NCBI GenBank assembly: GCA_947069175.1
Contig: CAMTDV010000012.1
Span: 33,760,341-33,824,340, forward strand
Source of the DNA: Scalesia atractyloides
Lineage: Eukaryota; Streptophyta; Magnoliopsida; Asterales; Asteraceae
Length of the DNA stretch: 64,000 nt
Direction: 5' to 3'
The first letter of the stretch is position 1, and each line of letters begins with the position of its first letter. Made by a program: the position numbers and the translations under genes. Positions 22,601 to 33,569 of this stretch are shown here, in pieces. The notes under the pieces are model-generated. The model did no database searches. It was not told where the DNA came from and saw nothing but the letters and a program-made list of their open reading frames with translations.

Positions 22601-25562
22601 TGTAACGCTCCGCATTTCTATACTTTTCATATTTAGAAAGTTCTATTCACATTTCTATTTTCAGATTCTTGTAATTGTGTCGTATTCGTATTTCAATTTC
22701 AATCTCACAATTCGAGACATTAATCATACTGAAAATTCATTTTTATACATATACGTGTTACCTTTCATACGGTGTTCTATACGCAATTAATATTTAAATA
22801 CGCATTTATATGCAAAATCGAGACTTAAAATACACTTTGCATACCTAAAAACAAGCTAAAATACAATAAACCGATATAAAATAACCTAGTTACAAAGTGC
22901 AAGCACTAAAAGTGAGCAAAACCAAAATCTTTTCCACCTCTTTTATCCTCAGATCACCATTCACCTTTTTTAAGCCAATCGTATTTCACCATTCTCCACC
23001 TACTTTTTCATCCAATCACCTTCCACCTTTTTTAAGTCAATCATATTTCATCATTCTCCACCTCCTTTCTCCTCCAAGCACCTTCCATCTTCATTAACTC
23101 CCAAACCCTAATCCTCACTTATATATACAAGCCTCCAACACCTTCTAAACATTTTCCACACACCAAATCTTCTCTCAAACTATCAAATTCTCTCAAGTTT
23201 TCCAAGCAAGGAAGGAAACTCTAAGTATTCTAAGTGAGTTTTCAATTATTTTTCTTTATCTTTCTTCTTCATTTCTTCTTTCAAACTATTTGGGCAACCT
23301 CTAGAAAGGTTTCCTCAAGTTTGCCATGGCAAAATAAGGTGGAACCTCACCATATTTGAGGTCCAAAGTAGCATAAAATTCTGCTCTAATTTATCTTTTT
23401 GTTTCTCATATATATTGCCTAAACTTAGTGTAATCTTGTACCCACCTAGCTCCCAACTAAGCTCATAGTTGTGGGTTTGTGTTGTGGTTGATTTACACCA
23501 AGAAACAAACTTAAAACTTTTCTTTAAATTATGCCCTATGTTCTAAGTGACTGAAAACCATCCAAGCTTCAACCTTCCATGTTGAAAGACTTGTGCATGA
23601 GTCATGCGTGAACCATGGAAGTTTTGGCTATCCATATTAGTTCCAAAAAATCTCACTTGTTCACACTTCTTTTACTAATGACATCAAGTAGCTTCCAACA
23701 ATCAAAGTAACATAACCCCGCCTCACCTCCAAGATTTTCCATGTTGGGTATGACACGCCCGATTTATCCTTACTATGCTACTTGACAAACTAGTTAGTTA
23801 TTTTTTTATATTGCATTCATGACCAACCGGTTTATCAACTATGTTGATAAACTTGTGCTTTGGTGAATCTTACCAATAGGTTAATCTTACCTCCATGCTT
23901 GACTTACATGATTTATATGATTATACATGATGGACTATACTATACTATATAAAATATAACATATATTTAACCGAATTCTTGATATTAGCCGGATTATGGT
24001 TAGATGTCATGAACTTAGGTTATATTATCTTCATTCTAAACTTCTCGTTTGAGATTCTAATGGGCTAATTAGGACCCAAGAAAATGCGTACAAACTTAGT
24101 GTGCAAACGAGTATTTGGACAAGATATATTTTCGTTACATACATACTTTTATTATTAAATTCCGAATCTGAACTCTCCACAAATTCCATAAACTCACACG
24201 CCTTCGTTTCCTCAATGTAGGGTAACTTCGGTGTTCTTCCCTTACGCTTCAACTCACGTACATGGGATTTCTATGCAAAACCGTGATTATAGTCGATCCC
24301 ATTTACCGTTTTACACACTTTAGGTGCAACATGTACACAATATTTCAAACTCACATACTCACGATTAAACTTTTTTACATACATACTCTATCCATCGAAA
24401 ACATGATACTTGTTATATTATTGTTAATACATCGTGTTCTATATGCTCATTAACTTTCCAAGCCTCCCTTAACAATTATAGCGATATAAATTAACGCACC
24501 GCCCGTATCCTTGTGGTATTGTTAAGTAAACTATTTTAAAAACTTATCGTTACGGCGACAATTAGGGGTGTGAATTTATGACACGACCCGGAAACCCGAC
24601 ACGAACCTAACACGAAATTCGCGGGTTTAGGTTTCGTCTAAACGGGTTCGGGTCATTTTCGGGTTGAACATGCGAACCCGTTTAGGTTTACGGGTCAGGT
24701 TCGGGTCAACCTGGTCGGGTTGGCGGGTTGACCCGTTTAACACATTTATACTATATTATATTTTTTACAATATATTTTATCTCATAAATTAAATGGGGCG
24801 TGTATTTTATGCTATGATTATAACTTAAAATGAGAAATTAACATAGCTTTTATAATTTAAATATGATATTATATTATACATTTGTGTTTTTTAATTAATT
24901 TTTAATTTTAATATATTAGTTTTAGAAAAAAAATTAAAAAATTCGGGTTAAACAAGTCGTGTTCGGGTCAACCCACAAAACTTTGGGTCGTGTTCGGGTT
25001 CATATATATGATACGATTTTCGGGTTCGGGTCGGGTTCGGTTTCATGTAAAATTTTCGGGTTCGGGTCGGGTTAAACCCGCCAACCCCGGAACACGACCC
25101 GTTTAGCACCCCTAGCGACAATGGTATGCACGATTGTGGTAAACTTTGGTTTGACTTATCATTAACACATGCTAGTATGATAACGAACAATGTATGCAAT
25201 TTACCATGTTAGATATGAGACAACTTTTTAATCACTATTATGCTATGTATGAAACTAGTATACTCGCCAACTTTTTGTTGGTCATTATTTTAATAAATGT
25301 TGCATGAAACTAGTTGATGTTGATGAAGAACACTACTTAGGATGGATTAGAAACACACCTAGATTTAAATTTATGTATTTTGTTTCATGTCGTTTCATTA
25401 TTTGCAACTTGTTATACTTTCCCTTTCGAAACAATGTATTATCATTTTAGTATTAATGAAATTTTGATCTTATTAAATACTTATCACAAATTAGTGTTAT
25501 GAAGTCTCTAGCAATCTATTACATCCATCCCTGATGTTTCCGCCATCGGTTGGGGTGTGACA
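22601..25562 (+). repeat. 5' LTR of element B, 2962 bp including a nested MITE
   Basis: Begins TGTAACGCTCCGC and ends GGGGTGTGACA, just ahead of a primer-binding site at 25566. A TATA-like TATATATA is at 23120-23127, followed by CT-rich leader sequence. A hAT MITE (24563-25114) inserted later; without it the LTR is about 2.4 kb. It has no tRNA-like modules, so it belongs to a different family from A/F/C/E although the last bases are alike. The 3' LTR is not in the window. Confidence 0.75.
24563..25114. mobile_element. 552-bp hAT MITE inside LTR B
   Basis: Terminal inverted repeats TAGGGGTG / CACCCCTA, flanked by a perfect 8-bp target duplication GCGACAAT (24555-24562 and 25115-25122), diagnostic of the hAT superfamily. 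Both subterminal arms are packed with CGGGTTCGGGT-type repeats in inverted orientation around an AT-rich core, so it can fold back on itself. It has no coding capacity. Confidence 0.9.
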
Positions 25563-25689
25563 GATTGGTATCAGAGCCATAACAATTAGGATAATTGCCA
25601 TGATTTGACCTAGGAACCAAGGAAACACTTCCTCTCACATACGTATAACCCTTATGGATGTCAATTCATTAACCTCGCTTAGTTGGTAA
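25563..25689 (+). other. start of element B interior with primer-binding site
   Basis: TGGTATCAGAGCC at 25566-25578 is the initiator-Met-tRNA primer-binding site. The leader is cut at 25689 by solo LTR F and resumes at 27872. Confidence 0.75.
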
Positions 25690-25872
25690 TGTAACATTTG
25701 TCATGAAACGGGTTCTAAAACCCGCTCCGTTTTGTAATACAAATATACGTTATGATGATTCGTTATACATTTATGTTAAGCGTTAAAATTAGTTATATTA
25801 TTGGTACTTAATAATGATAATAAAGTTAAAATAATAATAATATTAACAAATAATAAAAAAATAAAATAAAAG

Positions 25873-25945
25873 GTGTAGACCGCGGGTATCGAACCCGGGT
25901 CTCCACCCAAACAATACAAACAACACACCACTACACCACACGCAC
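25873..25945 (-). other. tRNA-like module, antisense in LTR F
   Basis: The reverse complement has TGGTGTAGTGG (A-box-like) and CCCGGGTTCGATACCC (box-B-like), upstream of the LTR TATA box, as in A, C and E. Confidence 0.65.
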
Positions 25946-26543
25946 AAATCTGAAACAAACCCAAATCAAATAAATTTTATATCGAAACAACACTCTAAAT
26001 CCAGTTTCAAAACGCTCGCCTGTAACGGATGAAACTTCCAAATCAATCACCAAAACTCCGTTTCTTTTGAGAATTTAAACTGAGAAACCGTTTCCAATCA
26101 TGTGTTAGACTCAATCATGGGGTCAGCTATGATCAATTCGGTTACACAATCATTACACAATCAATTTTTTTTTTGCCCGAAACCGATAAAACCGAAATCC
26201 AACTCAAATCACACCTTCAACTATAAATAGTGATCCATGAATCCTTGTAGAACTCGCTCACACTCGCAATACTCTCTACACACTCTCTGTTTTCAAATTA
26301 TACATCGCCGGAAAGTATTTACTTGTCTTCGGAACTTCACCGGAGAAATCAAGATCACCCCTGTTTCGGTATAAACACACTTGAATCTTTTTCTTTTTAT
26401 TTATTTTTATTATCAGTAGTAGTATAATCAAGTAATCCAGCAAGTTTTATCAGATTAACAATCGGGTATGTGAACTGTAGGTACATAAGGAAGAAGATGA
26501 AGTAGTGTTAGTGTATAAAGGAAATTAAAATCGATAAATATAC

Positions 26544-26844
26544 CGGGTTAGACACACAGTCCAGTAGTGGACTGTGTGCATTTTAAACAAATGGTCTCGG
26601 GTTCGAGCCTCACCCACGTTTCTGAGTTCCTTATATAATCCAAACCTTTTTAACTTATATATAAAACAGTCCAGATAGTGTATAAATTTAATTAAAATCT
26701 CATATCTTCCGGGTTAGTCACACAGCCCAATTGGTCGTGCTGTGTGCAACACGAAGCTTAGGTTACGCGTTCGAATCCGGTCGGTTACATGTTTCTGAAA
26801 TTCAAAACCTTTTTAAAATATAACCAGATTACGGTTTAGCTTAG

Positions 26845-26898
<54 letters not shown>

Positions 26899-26988
26899 TG
26901 GATAGATTTCGGGTTAGACACGTATCTCAGTTGTTAGAGTTGCGTGCACGTAAACGAGAGGTCACGCGTTCGAGTCCCACACGTTGCC
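26544..26988 (+). repeat. array of three tRNA-like modules in LTR F
   Basis: Modules at 26544-26620, 26709-26788 and 26909-26988. Each begins GGGTTAG-CAC. The first has the CACAGTCCAGTAGTGGACTG hairpin and GGGTTCGAGCC. The second has CACAGCCCAATTGGTCGTGC and GCGTTCGAATCC. The third has TATCTCAGTTGTTAGAG and GCGTTCGAGTCC. A (TA)n tract at 26847-26890 precedes the third. Confidence 0.75.
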
Positions 26989-27871
26989 AAAACCTCCCGG
27001 TTCGACCCGCTAAGGAGTATATTTTTTTAATTAAACTTTTGTTTATTTTTCTCCAAAAAACTATAAAATTATATAATTAAATAATTTCTTTTTAAACATA
27101 AAAATTAGTAAGAAATACAATAAAATTATCTAAAAAGCCTAATAAAATTCATTAAATAAAAATACTAATTTTAAGTAAAAGAAATATATTTACTGAATTA
27201 TTACGTGAGTATTTAGGTTAGTCTTTCTCATCGGTTGGTATCTCTAACGCCAAATCGTGCGCACATCTCATCAAATCAAAACGCACCCACTGTGAGTGAA
27301 TTCCTACAAACTTCCCCTTTTTATTCATGCTTTGGAGTGTATCATGTGTCGTTTCATTTATATTACTTATTCAACTCTCGTGCTATTACCATTATATGAT
27401 CTAAAGTGATATGTGTTATTTGGTTATTGTTATTTGTGGTTATACTTTCTCATTTCAATCAAGCTCTCACATTAGGCCCATTTGTTCCCCGTTACATACG
27501 GGTAGAGCGTCGGGTTGCCTAATTAGATCGACTCCATTTGATTGAGCCTTGATCTCACAGCACATCGCTTATCGTGCTCACATGTACATTGCTAGTTGAT
27601 TATGTGGTTTGTGGTTAGATTACATATACGTTGCTCATATTTGGTTTATGCACATTTTATTTAAAATAATAAACATATCATTTTCTTAATGATTAAATGG
27701 GATTCATTCGCCAACTAATGTTGACCCAAACCTCTATTTTTACACATGATACAGGTGATCAGGTTGAAGCAAGAAACACATAGGATTGTGCCTTAGAAGA
27801 AATGTTATGAGCTTTGATGAAAACCCAATCATACCCCGACTACCATATCCGCTGTGGATCAGGGTGTGACA

Positions 27872-28918
27872 GTAAAACATAATCAACCCATTGTCAACCT
27901 AACCAATGAAAATAGTTGTCCCATAACCCTTGAGACTTCGACTCACAACAATAGGTCCCAACTTAGAACTAGCTCTCCTATCGGTAAATCCATCAACGCC
28001 TTAGAACGAGGATGAAACTCTTAAAAACCTCACTTATACTCACAACCCAAGAAACCCGATAAGAACCATACTTAGAGAACCTCCCCATACCCATGACCGA
28101 TAACTCACTTGTACACCGTACCATTGTGCACCAAGCTTCGAACCTATAGGCATCTGGTCGGAACCCAACACCTTACCATCAAACTACCATTCAATCAACT
28201 ACGAAAACCATCTCATCGTTAACCTAACTCTCCATACCTACTTTAAACATAGTAACCCTAAACCTACATGCCTATACTAACGAAGCTTGACTATCTGTAA
28301 GTCCATTTTGCTAAAAAATACTAAAAAAATACTTTTCAAAACCAAATTTTCCACGAAAATTTTCAAGCACAACTTTTCTCATTTTGATGTAAAATACTTT
28401 CAATAGAGCAAGCTCACTACTTAGAACCCTTCTCAAAATCGTTAATACGCAATTCTAAATCTAAACACGTGGGCAGGAAAATTTCATAAGATCGGACAGC
28501 CTACGACGTATCGAATCCAAAATTAATCAAATATATCATTTACTTTAAAAACTATATCTTTCGTCGTAAATTACTACTTTCTCCCAATACCCTCTCGACA
28601 TTCACGAGTCCGATTCTCCATCCCAATAGACCCGATTTATTTGGTTCGACAAACTCAATGATTTGTTCCAACAACCATATATGCATGCATATGGTTATAC
28701 ACATTTCAACTCATATAATTAGTATTTCATGACAATCTTACACATAGAAGTATTCACACTTGATTTATGCACTCAAAACTATATGCTAAACATGTATGTG
28801 CTTAACCTCATTCATACCGCAATTTATACGCTTGATATTACATGTTAATCTTATACGTGTTTGTCATCAATCATACTCAAATTCATACATTCTCACTAGG
28901 CAGTAGTCATACTTAAAT
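27872..28918 (+). other. element B interior, continued
   Basis: Leader-like sequence of B downstream of solo LTR F. No gag or other ORF can be supported. It ends where element C inserted at 28919; the rest of B is not recognisable elsewhere in the window. Confidence 0.45.
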
Positions 28919-29101
28919 TGTAACATCCGTAAAAAATGGATTTACCAAACCCGCTCCGTTTATCAACCGAACAGTCAGTTAAAATTTTCGTTGCGAATTA
29001 AATGCCCAAAATAATTTTAAACGATACATAATCAATTATTATACGGGAATATATAATTAGTTTTTGAAAAACTGTTAAAAATCGCAAAATAAAAATGTTT
29101 T

Positions 29102-29186
29102 GGTTCTGCCGGGTTTCGAACCCGGGTCAGTACCGATCCAGCAACAACTTAACACACAACACACAAACCACTGCGCCACTGATGTC
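29102..29186 (-). other. tRNA-like module, antisense in 5' LTR C
   Basis: The reverse complement carries TGGCGCAGTGG, a perfect A-box match, and, starting 56 bases later, GGTTCGAAACC inside a CCGGG/CCCGG stem. The longer spacing is that of Ser/Leu-type tRNAs with a variable arm. Confidence 0.7.
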
Positions 29187-29438
29187 TTTTGTTAACCATT
29201 AAGATCATTTAATTGATATCATGACTTTACAAATTCAAAACCGGCGCCCAAAAGTTCAGTCGTCGGAAATCCCGGTAATCTCGCGAAACTTAACGTTTCT
29301 TTCAGTTATAACGTAAATCATAAACGCCATATCGGTTATAACCGATGTTTGAGTCCGCGACCAAAGTCATAACCGCCGGAGTTTTTATAACCAATGAATC
29401 CAGTTGGAAATCGGGCCAAATACATCGACGATTTGCCC

Positions 29439-29446
29439 TATAAAAA
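29439..29446 (+). promoter_or_regulatory. TATA box of 5' LTR C
   Basis: TATAAAAA in a CCC(TATA) context, at the same relative place as TATAAATG in LTR E (47675, 54734) and TATAAATA in LTR F (26222). Confidence 0.6.
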
Positions 29447-29877
29447 CCACCTCGAACTTCTGCAAACCTTTTTGCTCAAAACCGCACCCTTTCTCGGCGA
29501 AAACTCACTCGCCGGAATATCTCTGCTCATCACCGGAAAGCCGGGTTCTTCATTTCTGAACCTTACTGAACCCCCTGAGCTTATACCGGAGATACCCACA
29601 CCCTTTGTGAGCTTTCCGGAGACTCGCTGCTGCAAGACACCCGACGCCGGAGCCTATTGCTGTCGCCGGAGTTCTGCCGGAAAACAGAGGAAAGCTAGTC
29701 GGTATACCTCACGCTTAATTTCTTCATTCTTTTTATTTAATCTCACTTGTAATTAACCCTCTGTCACTAAAGATCATGTTTTAATCATCGAACCAGTCGA
29801 TTTCCGATTCTGGTTAAAACCAGTGAAGAAGACGATGTTCGGTAACGTTTAAGTATAATTAAAAGCAAGATATTACT

Positions 29878-30462
29878 CGGGTTAGACACACAGTCCAGCG
29901 GTGGACTGTGTGCACAATAAACATTAACGTCTCGAGTTCGAATCCTGTTCCACACACGCGGCCTTAATAAAAATGATTTTTTTGATTAACCGAACCGGAG
30001 TCATACTGATATATGTTAAGTATATTAATAACCGGAAAGATAACCAAGTTAGACACACAGTCCAGCGGTGGACTGTGTGTATGTTTAAGTCGCACGTCAC
30101 GAGTTCGAGTCCGGTCTTCTGCATCGACCCGGACAATTATTCTACCTTTTTAAATAAGTCAGAAATGAAAACAAATAGTTTGTATTTAAGTATAATAAAA
30201 ATTGGATTATATAACATGTTAAACACACAGTCCAGCGGTGGACTGTGTGTTACGCAACCCACAGGTCCCGGGTTCGAGACCTGTGGAGCGCACCGGTCCG
30301 AACAATTAAATCGTTTTTAAAAAAATAAATGATTTTCGGTTTAAACTAATTAATGTATAAATATAATTAAAATCAGATATATGACGGGTTAGACACGTAG
30401 CTCAGTTGGTAGAGCTGCGTGCACGCGTACGGGAGGTCTCGGGTTCGAGCCTCACTCAGCGC
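29878..30462 (+). repeat. array of four tRNA-like modules in 5' LTR C
   Basis: Modules at 29878-29960, 30044-30123, 30216-30292 and 30386-30462, so the period is 166-172 bp. The first three contain the perfect hairpin ACACAGTCCA-GCGG-TGGACTGTGT followed by a box-B-like GAGTTCGAATC, GAGTTCGAGTC or GGGTTCGAGAC. The fourth has a textbook A box TAGCTCAGTTGG and box B GGTTCGAGCC 45 bases apart. Spacers share TTAAGTATAATTAAAA. The third also forms CCACAGGTC...GACCTGTGG. Acceptor stems do not pair, so these are tRNA-like, not tRNA genes. Confidence 0.82.
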
Positions 30463-31562
30463 ACAACAATACGCCTACGAACCGGTCAACGGTCAGTCAA
30501 CGGTCAACCGGTCAAAGTCAACGGTCACTGTAGCAGAAAAAGTCAAATTTTTATTATTATTTTTATTTAATTATTTTAATTAAAATCAATTAAAAATACT
30601 TAAAAATAACATTTTTAAGGTTAGAAAATAGCCTTAAACTCACAAAAATACACCCAACAATCCTACTAAAATAGATTAATAAAATCCGTTTACTTACCAA
30701 ACCATAATGCGATTTATCTAGGTTAATCTCACTCGTGGTTAAAACCACTTCGCGTGCATTCAACATCATCAACCGAACGCACCCACTGTGAGTGAATCTT
30801 ACAACTCCCCCTTTTAAATTACACGTTTTGGGGTGTGTCATGTGTCATAAAAATAATTAACTCGTTTATTTAAACTTGTGCCATACCATATCGTGATCTA
30901 AATTTAGATTGTTTATATTGTTGTGATTACTTATTTCATTTTGTCAAATTATATGGATTTCATCCATTAAGCCCATCAGTTCCTCGTGGGAGACGAGTTG
31001 AACAACGCGTGCCTCAAAACCAATTCATTATTGTTCATGTGTGTATCATTGAGTTTACATTGTTTGTAGTTGTGTCATTCATATTATCATGTTTATGCAA
31101 TTCATTCATTAGGCCCATCAGTTCCTCGTGAGAGACGAGTTGAGCAACGCGTGCCTCTAAATGTTCCATTATTGTTCATGTGTGCTTTATTTAATATCTT
31201 ATGATTGTTGAATAAGTTTACATCTATTTTTACTCATGTTTGGTTGTGCACATATTTCATAATCAATTTAATGAACTTGTTCAAATGTTTTCCATAGGAT
31301 TCACTCGCCAACTTTATGTTGATCCAAAACCTTTTTACACATGATACAGGTGAACAGGTTGAAGCAAAGAAAACATAGGAAATGCCTTAGAAGAGAACAA
31401 AGATGCTTAGATTGATAGCTAGGACATGTTGTAACATTTATTGTAAATTTCCATTAAATTGTATTTAATAAATATGAAATGCATAATAAATGTCATGAGC
31501 TTTGATGATAACCCAATCATGCCCCGATCACCTTTTCCGCTGCGGGTCGGGGTGTGACAGAT

Positions 31563-31575
31563 TGGTATCAGAGCC
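31563..31575 (+). other. primer-binding site of element C
   Basis: TGGTATCAGAGCC, initiator-Met-tRNA type, three bases after the LTR end. Confidence 0.92.
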
Positions 31576-32310
31576 ATGACTATAGGGATATAGGATAGGT
31601 TATTAGACCCTTAGAGCCTATACTATAGTCTGCCTAAATTTTAATTGATTAGGTGGTTACATACAAACTTATGATATTTATTTGTTTCATATTTGTTTAC
31701 ATTTACAGTCAAACATACATGCTTATATACATATTCATTATACATATATCGATGTTCATGTATTCAATTTATTTTCATACTCTCATTATCCAAAGATTTT
31801 GTGCAATTTTCAAATCTCCTCAAAGTAAGTTCTGCGACGGGCATGTAGTAACTAGAAGGGTACAAGTACCGGTAGTCGGAACGTCCTGTCTAGGTTGGCA
31901 TTCGTATAAATCCAATATAACGGACCAGTTTGCCTACCTGGGGACCAACGATGAGAGTACGAAGGACCTATTAGGCCAAAGCATGCCACACCAAACGTCG
32001 TTCGAACTAACCTACTTTGAGGTGTCACCGTGTCTACACCTGGACACATTCCGAATATCACACGTTGTATACATATTTCTCGATTTTCTCCGGGTTTTTG
32101 TGTACGCAACCTGGCAAACCCGTGCGAACCATATGAAAAACCGGTATTCATGGGGGCCCACATGATTACACAGGTAAAGTATGGCGGCATGTAGGGCCTA
32201 ACGGCGAGGAAAGCCCAAGACATCCTATGGATGTAGTAGATTTATTTTTCTATAATTATTTTATGAATGTTCATTCCTAATGCGACCCATGATCCCAAAT
32301 CGTTCAACAT
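31576..32310 (+). other. conserved 5' leader of element C
   Basis: Noncoding leader. The block 31825-32060 matches 50420-50660 (E) and 1420-1650 (A, minus), including GCGACGGGCATGTAGTAACT and GTAGTCGGAACGTCCTGTCT. Reading frames through it differ between copies. Compared with E, roughly 110 bp including the native gag start are deleted just before 32311. Confidence 0.65.
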
Positions 32311-33569
32311 ATGGCTGCCGTAATACCCAACATTGTAATCCAAGTACAACAAGCACTCACCGATAATCCTGTCAATCAAGCAAACCAAAACGTTATCAAC
32401 TCTCCCTCAAATATCACTAAATGCACCTACAAGCATTTCAAATCACGCGACCCTCCAAAGTACAAAGGGACTGAAGGCGTCACCGCTCTCCTCCATTGGT
32501 TTGAAGAAATGGAGAACACGTTTCTAAATTGCGATTGCCCTGACGATCGCAAAGTGCGTTATGCTACCGGTCGATTATATGGGATAGCACTTACTTGGTG
32601 GAATACAGAGAAGGCCAAACGAGGCGTCGACGATGCTATGACTTTAACATGGAATGAATTGAAGGAAATCATGACCAGACGATTTTGCCCAAGGAGTGAA
32701 ATCAAGAAATTAGAAGATGAATTTTATTCGTTGAAGCAAAAGGAAGGAGACCACACCACCTACAATAAAAGATTCCTCGAGTTACATCAAATGGTTCCCA
32801 ACATGTTCACTCCCCTCTATCGTTTGATCGAGCACTACATTCGTGGTCTTCCGTCAAAGATTCAAGACCCTGTAATAAGTACCGCGCCTGCAACTTTGGA
32901 AGCAGCAATGGAGCTAGCAACAGAGCTCACCGGGAATCGACTGAAACCTCCGACTCCACCCAAACCGAATCCCCTTCTCAACCCAATCCTAAGAGAAAAA
33001 GAGACGGGCAACTTTTCGCTGCTATCCAACGAAACCAACCTATTTCACACGCCATACCCATCCAAGCTATCCCAATCAATCAAGTGGCACCCAACTCAAC
33101 TTACCCAAATAAGAAACCATATCTTGGACCTCACCCTCGATGCAACAACTGTTTTTATCACCATCCCCTTACCTTACCTTGTCGACTATGTACAACTTGT
33201 GGACGCTATGGTCATTTGAGCAAGGTTTGTCGCACCTTCCAAAACCAAACCTCTTCCCCTACTCAAAACATGGCCCAAACTTATCATCAACCCCAATACC
33301 CCGTGTTCCCATATGCTCGAGCTTGTTTCAATTGTGGCGACCCTACCCACTTTAGAAACACATGCCCTCAATTGGTTAACGTTATCAACACTCAAGCCCA
33401 ATCAAACCCAGTTAACCAAATAAACCAAGAAAACCCAACCACTATGCCACCAGCAAGAGGAAGAGTCTTCAATATCAACGCCAATCATGTCGAAGATAAT
33501 GACGGCCCAAACGAAGATACTCAACTAGTCCTCTTCGCAGAAGATCCAGATTCAACTCCTATCGTTTAG
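32311..33569 (+). pseudogene. gag of element C (core plus two zinc knuckles), frameshifted
   Basis: Frame 1 (32311-33219) holds the retrotransposon-gag core: TKCTYKHFKSRDPPKY, ATGRLYGIALTWWNTEKA, RRFCPRSEIKKLEDEFYSLK and IRGLPSKIQDPVI. Frame 2 (33084-33569) holds two nucleocapsid knuckles, CTTCGRYGHLSKVC and CFNCGDPTHFRNTC, both CX2CX4HX4C and intact. The frames part near 32940, where a basic linker present in E is deleted. The usual start is missing (see the leader), so the ATG at 32311 is only the first available. The protein normally assembles the RNA-packaging particle. No protease domain follows; the last codons are acidic and end in a stop at 33567. Confidence 0.85.

Larger units (their letters stand above)
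25690..27871 (+). mobile_element. solo LTR F, 2182 bp (A-type family)
   Basis: TGTAACATTTG...GGTGTGACA, with GTAA immediately on both sides (25686-25689 and 27872-27875). That is consistent with a target duplication of which four bases are clear. No primer-binding site or gag follows, so the element has been reduced to one LTR by recombination. It aligns in architecture with LTR A: inverted CGGGTTCTAAAACCCG near the start, antisense tRNA-like module, TATA box TATAAATA at 26222, three sense tRNA-like modules, a (TA)n tract and the same 3' end. Confidence 0.85.
28919..31559 (+). repeat. 5' LTR of element C, 2641 bp
   Basis: TGTAACATCCG...GGGGTGTGACA. TATA-like TATAAAAA at 29439-29446 should start the element RNA, so the four sense tRNA-like modules downstream would be inside the transcript. 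The 3' part holds two copies of a CCCATCAGTTCCTCGTG...GAGACGAGTTGA segment (30985 and 31110). Confidence 0.9.

Noticed and set aside
29394..29756. 120-codon open frame present twice (also at 36069)
   Set aside because: It is repeated only because it lies in the two LTRs of C. It spans the TATA box and transcript start, and the matching region of LTR E has no such frame.
29878..30462. Genuine nuclear tRNA genes
   Set aside because: A and B boxes are present, but acceptor stems do not pair, no proper anticodon arm is seen, and the units repeat within LTRs. Called tRNA-like modules instead.
31653..32165. 170-codon ORF in the leader of C
   Set aside because: Homologous leaders of E and A keep the nucleotide sequence but not the frame, so it is more likely a conserved RNA.
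32311..33219. Intact 302-residue gag gene in C
   Set aside because: The C-terminal third is out of frame after a linker deletion, and the zinc knuckles lie in a different frame.
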